From Brettanomyces bruxellensis (lineage: Eukaryota > Ascomycota > Pichiomycetes > Pichiales > Pichiaceae), in contig NC_054688.1 of NCBI RefSeq assembly GCF_011074885.1, positions 1,488,001-1,552,000 on the forward strand: a stretch of DNA of 64,000 nt, written 5' to 3'. The notes below the pieces were generated by a model, which was not told the DNA's origin, searched no databases, and saw nothing but the letters and a program-made list of their open reading frames with translations. Both the position numbers and the translations under genes were made by a program. Within the stretch, counting starts at the first letter, position 1; each line of letters starts with the position of its first letter. Shown here piece by piece: positions 59,314 to 64,000 of this stretch.

Positions 59314-60933
59314 ATGAGTGCAATCCAGCTTTTAAATCCAAAGGCTGAGTCTCTCAGAAGACAGCAGGCTCTTCAAGTGAATATAAGTGCAGCAGAAGGT
59401 CTTCAGGATGTTCTTTCGAGCAACTTGGGGCCAAAGGGCACAATGAAGATGTTGGTGGACGGCTCGGGCGGCATCAAAATCACAAAAGACGGCCAAGTTC
59501 TCCTCAAAGAGATGCAAATACAGTCTCCAACTGCAGTTATGATTGCAAGAGCAGCTACTGCACAAGATGATGTGACTGGAGACGGCACTACAACGGTTGT
59601 TTTGCTTGTTGGTGAGCTTCTCCGGCAGGCGGAGATATATTTGAACGAGGGAATCCACCCAAGAGTGATCACGGATGGATTTGAAAAGGCCAAAAGTGCA
59701 GCTTTGGAGTATTTGTCGGGATTCGGAAAGACACTCGGCAGCGAGGAAGACATGCAGGTGGACCGGGAGTTGCTGTTGCAGGTGGCACGAACATCCTTGG
59801 GCACGAAGTTGAGCCCGGAGTTGACCGAGGTGTTGACTCCAGTGGTGACAGATGCAGTTTTGGCGATACAAAACGACAAAATCGCTTCGGATGTCGACTT
59901 GCACATGATAGAAATCATGCCGATGATGCACGAGACCGCCGAGGAGACCGAGTTGGTCAAGGGCCTCGTGTTGGACCACGGGGCAAGGCATCCAGACATG
60001 CCTAAGCGGTTGGAAAATGCCTCGATTCTCACTTTGAACGTGAGTCTTGAGTACGAAAAGACGGAGGTCAACTCCGGGTTCTACTACTCGAATGCCGAAC
60101 AGAGGGAGCGGTTGGTGGCGTCCGAGCGGAAGTTCGTCGACGAGAAGTTGAAGAAGATCATCGATTTGAAGAATCAGGTCTGCGGAGACGACGCAACAAA
60201 AGGCTTTGTCGTGATCAACCAGAAAGGCATCGACCCCATGTCTTTGGACATTTTCGCAAAAAACGGCATCCTGGCCCTCCGCAGAGCAAAGAGACGCAAC
60301 ATGGAGAGATTGCAGCTTTGCTGTGGTGGCACAGCCATGAACTCGGTCGATGATTTGACCCCTGAGGTGCTTGGACATGCCGGATTGGTGTTCGAGAAGA
60401 CTTTGGGTGAGGAAAAGTTCACATTTGTGACGGACGTGCAGAACCCAAAGTCCGTGACCATACTGATTAAAGGCGCCCACAACTACGTCGTTCAGCAGGT
60501 CAAGGATGCTGTGCGTGACGGGTTGAGGGCTGTCAACAATGTTCTCAAAGATAAAAGACTCATCCCCGGTGCCGGTGCATTCTGGATGTCTTGCTCAAGA
60601 CACCTTTTGGAAAATAAGATCATAAGCAGGGGAAGATCGAAGCCCGGTATCCGAGCTTTTGCCGAGGCACTTCTTGTCGTGCCAAAAACGTTGGCCAAGA
60701 ACTCGGGGCTAGACACCTTGGAGTCGATCTCCGACTGCCAGGATGAAATCGACCAGGGTGAGGTCGTCGGGCTCGACTTGGAGTCCGGCGAGCCGATCGA
60801 CCCGTCGATCGACGGTGTCTGGGACTCCTTCCGGGTCATCCGCAACGCCATTTCCGGCGCCACCGGCATCGCCTCCAATCTTTTGCTATGTGACGAGTTG
60901 CTCAAGGCCGGCCGGTCCTCGTTGAAGAACTGA
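59314..60933 (+). CDS. CCT6: Cytosolic chaperonin CCT subunit zeta
   Basis: The protein has 539 residues from the ATG at 59314; the 13 preceding codons are open only from GTG. It is a group II chaperonin: [16 protein letters not shown] at the start, [29 protein letters not shown] (ATP site), the [14 protein letters not shown] segment [15 protein letters not shown], and the end [11 protein letters not shown]. The start and the NPKAESLR segment identify subunit 6 (zeta). CCT folds actin, tubulin and others as a 16-mer. The gene is intact and of standard length. Confidence 0.95.
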   Translation: MSAIQLLNPKAESLRRQQALQVNISAAEGLQDVLSSNLGPKGTMKMLVDGSGGIKITKDGQVLLKEMQIQSPTAVMIARAATAQDDVTGDGTTTVVLLVGELLRQAEIYLNEGIHPRVITDGFEKAKSAALEYLSGFGKTLGSEEDMQVDRELLLQVARTSLGTKLSPELTEVLTPVVTDAVLAIQNDKIASDVDLHMIEIMPMMHETAEETELVKGLVLDHGARHPDMPKRLENASILTLNVSLEYEKTEVNSGFYYSNAEQRERLVASERKFVDEKLKKIIDLKNQVCGDDATKGFVVINQKGIDPMSLDIFAKNGILALRRAKRRNMERLQLCCGGTAMNSVDDLTPEVLGHAGLVFEKTLGEEKFTFVTDVQNPKSVTILIKGAHNYVVQQVKDAVRDGLRAVNNVLKDKRLIPGAGAFWMSCSRHLLENKIISRGRSKPGIRAFAEALLVVPKTLAKNSGLDTLESISDCQDEIDQGEVVGLDLESGEPIDPSIDGVWDSFRVIRNAISGATGIASNLLLCDELLKAGRSSLKN

Positions 60934-61417
60934 GAGGTGTGTGTCTGCAAGGATTTGCTTTTTATACTTTTGCCGTAGTCCCGGTGTAAGGGTGTGCAAA
61001 GATGTGCGTGTAGCCACTACAGTTACAAATAATATCAAATAGCAGTAAGTAACACTCAATAGATCTATCACAACGTACATAACCATTAGGAACGTATCCA
61101 ACGACAACAAAAAGGCAGAAAGATAAAAAAATCCATGAGCTGGACCTCCACGTAGTAAACATGAAACCAAGTCAGCGTACAGTCAAAAAAAAGGATTAAG
61201 GAGAAATCGTCATATCAAAGAGAAAGCAAGTCCAGCCCCGAAAAGCAGTAATCCAACACAAGTAACACATGGGTAATGAGAAAAAAAGAGAGAAAGAGAA
61301 ATAAAAGCACAAACGTAATTTCCAGGAGAATAAGAGAAAAACAATAAAGATAAGATCGAGCCAAGCAAGGCAGAGCTACATTCGTTCACCGCCTCAACTC
61401 CCCTTGCACAGCCCTGC
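60934..61417. other. Convergent intergenic, no feature seen
   Basis: 3' flanks of CCT6 and the Q/S-rich gene, A-rich near 61275-61345. Nothing else is supported. Confidence 0.55.
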
Positions 61418-62353
61418 CTAGCCCCAGACGGAAGTATTTGTATTAGTGGTAGCATTAGTTCCCCAGATATTCCTGTTCAGAAACAGGCCGATCGACCCGT
61501 CGGTCTGGGAGGACGATGGAGACGGAGCCTGCAATTTCCCGTCGGCAAGTAGACCCGAGAATCCGCCGGAACTAGTGTGCTGGAGCATCGATCCAGGGCA
61601 GGAAGCATCGTTGGCGAAAAGTTGCAAGCCTGGATTTCCGTTCTTGGTGAAAAAAGACGTCCGGTCGGCACCCGACGAAGATGAGGAAATCGACGAGTTA
61701 TTGGACGAAATCGGGTCGATCTCCCTAAGCAATTCGAGACTTAAGGGAGAGCTGGATCTCAAGGAGTTGGCATCGGAAGAAAAAACAGCTGAAGACGACG
61801 AATTCGACGAGAACGACCCGCCGCTCGACGTTTTGAGCAACTGCGGCATTTGAGGTGCCATCTGGCCCATTTGATTCGCCAAAAATGTCTCATTGGTCTG
61901 CAGAGCAGGTGCAGGGGTGCCATTTGCAGTAAAATGCCCACCCGGAGTCTGTGAATAGACGCCGTTGCCGAAATACTGCCGATTCAGCATGTTTTCGGCC
62001 TCCTGCTGCTGCTTCTGCTGCAGTTGAAGCTGCATTTGCAGCTGGTACCTGGTCTCAGAGTAGTAATTCTGCGCCTGTGCCACCGGAACAGCCGGAACAG
62101 CCCGCTGGAATGCCCGCTGGTATCCCCGTTGGCATAACTCTGCCGTGTTGTTCCCCCGCTGGTAATTGTGACAGTTGCCAACGCTGAAATTATTCTGGTG
62201 CAAACAACGTTGTTGCAACTGCTGCTGTGGCTGAGGAGGCATCTGTGGCTGTGCTCCTGCAACGAATCCGTGCGCAATCTGGTATCTGCGGAATGTCTTC
62301 ACTGCCCGGTCGATGTCTAAGTATTGGTCTTCGAAAGCTGTGGCTTGCGACAT
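61418..62353 (-). CDS. Gln/Ser-rich low-complexity protein of unknown function
   Basis: The product has 311 residues and I do not recognise it. It starts MSQATAFEDQYLDIDRAVKTFRR, which may be a short folded helix. Then follow a Gln-rich stretch (about residues 35-125), a Ser-rich stretch (about 170-230; SSSPLSLELLREIDPISSN), and a C-terminus NIWGTNATTNTNTSVWG with two Trp-Gly pairs. It could be a transcription or RNA-binding cofactor by composition only. The open frame is clean, and the ATG at 62353 is the first. It is convergent with CCT6. Confidence 0.6.
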   Translation of the reverse strand: MSQATAFEDQYLDIDRAVKTFRRYQIAHGFVAGAQPQMPPQPQQQLQQRCLHQNNFSVGNCHNYQRGNNTAELCQRGYQRAFQRAVPAVPVAQAQNYYSETRYQLQMQLQLQQKQQQEAENMLNRQYFGNGVYSQTPGGHFTANGTPAPALQTNETFLANQMGQMAPQMPQLLKTSSGGSFSSNSSSSAVFSSDANSLRSSSPLSLELLREIDPISSNNSSISSSSSGADRTSFFTKNGNPGLQLFANDASCPGSMLQHTSSGGFSGLLADGKLQAPSPSSSQTDGSIGLFLNRNIWGTNATTNTNTSVWG

Positions 62354-63609
62354 GTTGCAAATCTGGTGTAAGGAGGCGTTGTAGAGCTATCGAAGTGGAA
62401 AACGTGAAGTTGGAAGATGGAAGACGTGGAAAACGTGAAAAGGGCGAAAAGACAATGTGTCAGGATGTCAAGATGTGGATCAGATGCCCTGTGATGCGTC
62501 GCCGAGTCAATATTATGGCAACCTATGCTATGGATACAAGTGAAAAAAAAATGAATATGCAGGAAATGTGAGATCAAAGCAATTTGGGCTCTGGATGGGT
62601 TTCAGCAGGTGTCCACAAGTACAGTATTGCACATGGGCTTGGCAATTGTGAGAAAAATAGAGAAAGCGAAGAATATGACACGCGATGGTGACAATTTGGC
62701 AATAAAGATATTGGATCCAGGTGGAGAACGCAGAGATGATATGTGCATCCTTTTAAGCGATGAGAAAAAAAAAAATAATTTACTACCAAAGTAGGGGTCG
62801 AGATGAAAAATGGACAACCGAGATTAAAAAAAAAAAAAAAATACGGACAAAAATTAATTTTATGGAAACAACGCTGGCCTCCTTTTGTGTCGTTCGTTTC
62901 TAGACTGCTCCCAAGGGGATCTCGAATTTTTACTCGTTTCTGTTTCTATCATGGTGGACTACTTGTGCTACTCGTAAATGTTGTTTAATATGAAAAAAAT
63001 CCTTTTCTGATGACACTTTGCCCTCTTTTGTGATCTTCCGAATTCGCCCATTCTCATTGTATATACATTCTCGCACCTGCAACTTTAGGAAAGGTGTCTT
63101 TTCCAGGATCGCGTCGTCCACGCATAAATTACATAAAACTGGCTTGGCTTGTTATTTTCCTATTTTTGATTTTATCAATTCCTGCTTCTGAGTTTATTTA
63201 TTTCCTGCCTCTGATTTTATTCATTTCTTCTTTTTTGTGTTTGTTTCTTCCGGCCCATTTTCTTTGTCTCGCCTTACTTTTTTTTTGTCCTCGTACGTTC
63301 TCCGTTTCACCTCCTCTGCCGTTTTTCCCGCGATATGATTGGCCAAACACACCCACCAAGCCATTTGCACCCACACCGTTGGGTGATTTGTCTTTTTTTC
63401 TCGTCTAACTGTGCTACGGTACATTCTGGAACGATCGGTCTGTGTTTAAGGACTGTATACCCCAAGTGGGAAATAATAGAGATGCAAAAAAAAATCCAAA
63501 AAAAACAGTAAGCAAAGAAATACTTAAAAATATATATGGCACACGGTTTCTGTCACGTGATCCTCGCGTGTCTAAAGCGCACAATGTAAATTCTTTTCTG
63601 ATCGATGAC
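62354..63609. other. Intergenic with A/T runs and a TCACGTGA site
   Basis: Promoter of the Q/S-rich gene and 3' flank of the partial gene. A-runs lie at 62766 and 62827, a T-rich stretch at 63230-63400, and TCACGTGA at 63553-63560. No gene is seen. Confidence 0.55.
63553..63560. promoter_or_regulatory. TCACGTGA (Cbf1-type E-box)
   Basis: The same octamer as upstream of SUL1. Here it lies 50 bases past the stop of the partial coiled-coil gene and 1.2 kb before the Q/S-rich gene, so a regulatory role is less clear. Confidence 0.3.
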
Positions 63610-64000
63610 TTAATGTTTCTGGCCATCTTGCTCGTACAATTTGACCAAATTTTCCAACCTGCGACGTTCCGTGCGCTCCTTCTCGATCTCCTTCTCGAAA
63701 TCCTCGTTCATCTGCTTTACAATCTTCTTAAATTCCATTCTTAGAATAGGTGCACTGACAGCATTCGAATTGAAAGATCCAGAGTCAGAAGCCTGCGATC
63801 TGGGTGATTTTTGTAGATCCAGCTCATCTCCAGATTCGACAGACCTCGCCTGCCCATCTGAAAGTCTGTCGGGCTCCGAAGTTTCGCCTAAATGGTCCGT
63901 TCTAAGTATGCTTATTTCCATACTCTTCTCATGCAGCTTTTTCTTACACTCACCCAACTCAGAAAGCGTCTCACTAAGCTTCGTCTCAAGCTTTAATGAC
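63610..64000 (-). CDS. C-terminal part of a coiled-coil protein, cut by the window edge
   Basis: The frame is open to the right edge; 129 residues plus a stop are visible. It starts in coiled coil (LKLETKLSETLSELGECKKK), passes through a Ser-rich acidic linker (SVESGDELDLQKSPRSQASD), and ends in a charged helix (FKKIVKQMNEDFEKEIEKER, then RRRLENLVKLYEQDGQKH). The family cannot be named from this fragment. A golgin or tethering factor is one possibility by composition only. The 5' end lies beyond the window. Confidence 0.65.
   Translation of the reverse strand, partial: SLKLETKLSETLSELGECKKKLHEKSMEISILRTDHLGETSEPDRLSDGQARSVESGDELDLQKSPRSQASDSGSFNSNAVSAPILRMEFKKIVKQMNEDFEKEIEKERTERRRLENLVKLYEQDGQKH

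Noticed and set aside
59332..60480. 382-residue minus-strand frame within CCT6
   Set aside because: Antisense shadow of a conserved chaperonin; no family resemblance.

Overview
The window is nuclear DNA of an ascomycete budding yeast. The genes are compact and mostly intronless. The four introns I can place carry yeast signals: GTAAGT or GTGAGT donors and TACTAAC or CACTAAC branch points. CTG is read as leucine at conserved sites, for example in the GILAL segment of the CCT6 product and in the myotubularin, so the CTG-Ser clade is unlikely. An iron-repressor GATA factor of the Fep1/Sre1 type, which Saccharomyces lacks, together with AT-rich intergenic repeats and long A/T runs, points to Pichiaceae or relatives. 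That placement is inference.

Layout. 1-1.4 kb: a myotubularin lipid phosphatase (YMR1, cut by the left edge). 2-3.7 kb: a broken AFG1 mitochondrial ATPase. 4.2-4.8 kb: a three-exon V-ATPase f subunit. 5.4-7.4 kb: a MET4-like bZIP activator. 8.6-11 kb: a PXP2-like peroxisomal protein and a GOR1-like glyoxylate reductase. 11.9-14 kb: YRB2 and a small spliced membrane-protein gene that I do not recognise. 15-22 kb: a kinesin-related coiled-coil protein and an ARG81-like zinc-cluster factor. 22.7-27.9 kb: a SUL1-type sulfate permease and kynureninase BNA5. 29.4-30.1 kb: a cysteine-rich GPI-type wall protein. 32.3-37 kb: a MET28-like bZIP, LCB3 and RHO4. 38.6-41.6 kb: TRM2 and NHP6. 43.6-48.4 kb: DEF1 and fructose-bisphosphate aldolase FBA1, the latter with a one-base frameshift. 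49.8-54 kb: MED22, AAR2, PET112 (GatB) and spliced ATG8. 54.9-56.9 kb: a tail-anchored protein of unknown function and the Fep1-type GATA repressor. 59.3-64 kb: CCT6, a Q/S-rich protein and the C-terminus of a coiled-coil protein cut by the right edge.

These are independent housekeeping and regulatory genes, not an operon. The one functional theme is sulfur metabolism: a MET4-like activator, a MET28-like cofactor and a SulP sulfate permease lie within about 27 kb, and CACGTG (Cbf1-type) sites sit upstream of the last two. The most useful second-look items are the multiply broken AFG1, the frameshift in FBA1, the unrecognised spliced micro-gene at 13.7-14.0 kb, a family of TCGA-based palindromes in intergenic DNA, and an unusual 3' splice-site choice in the V-ATPase f gene. 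I found no transposon, tRNA, rRNA or CRISPR array.
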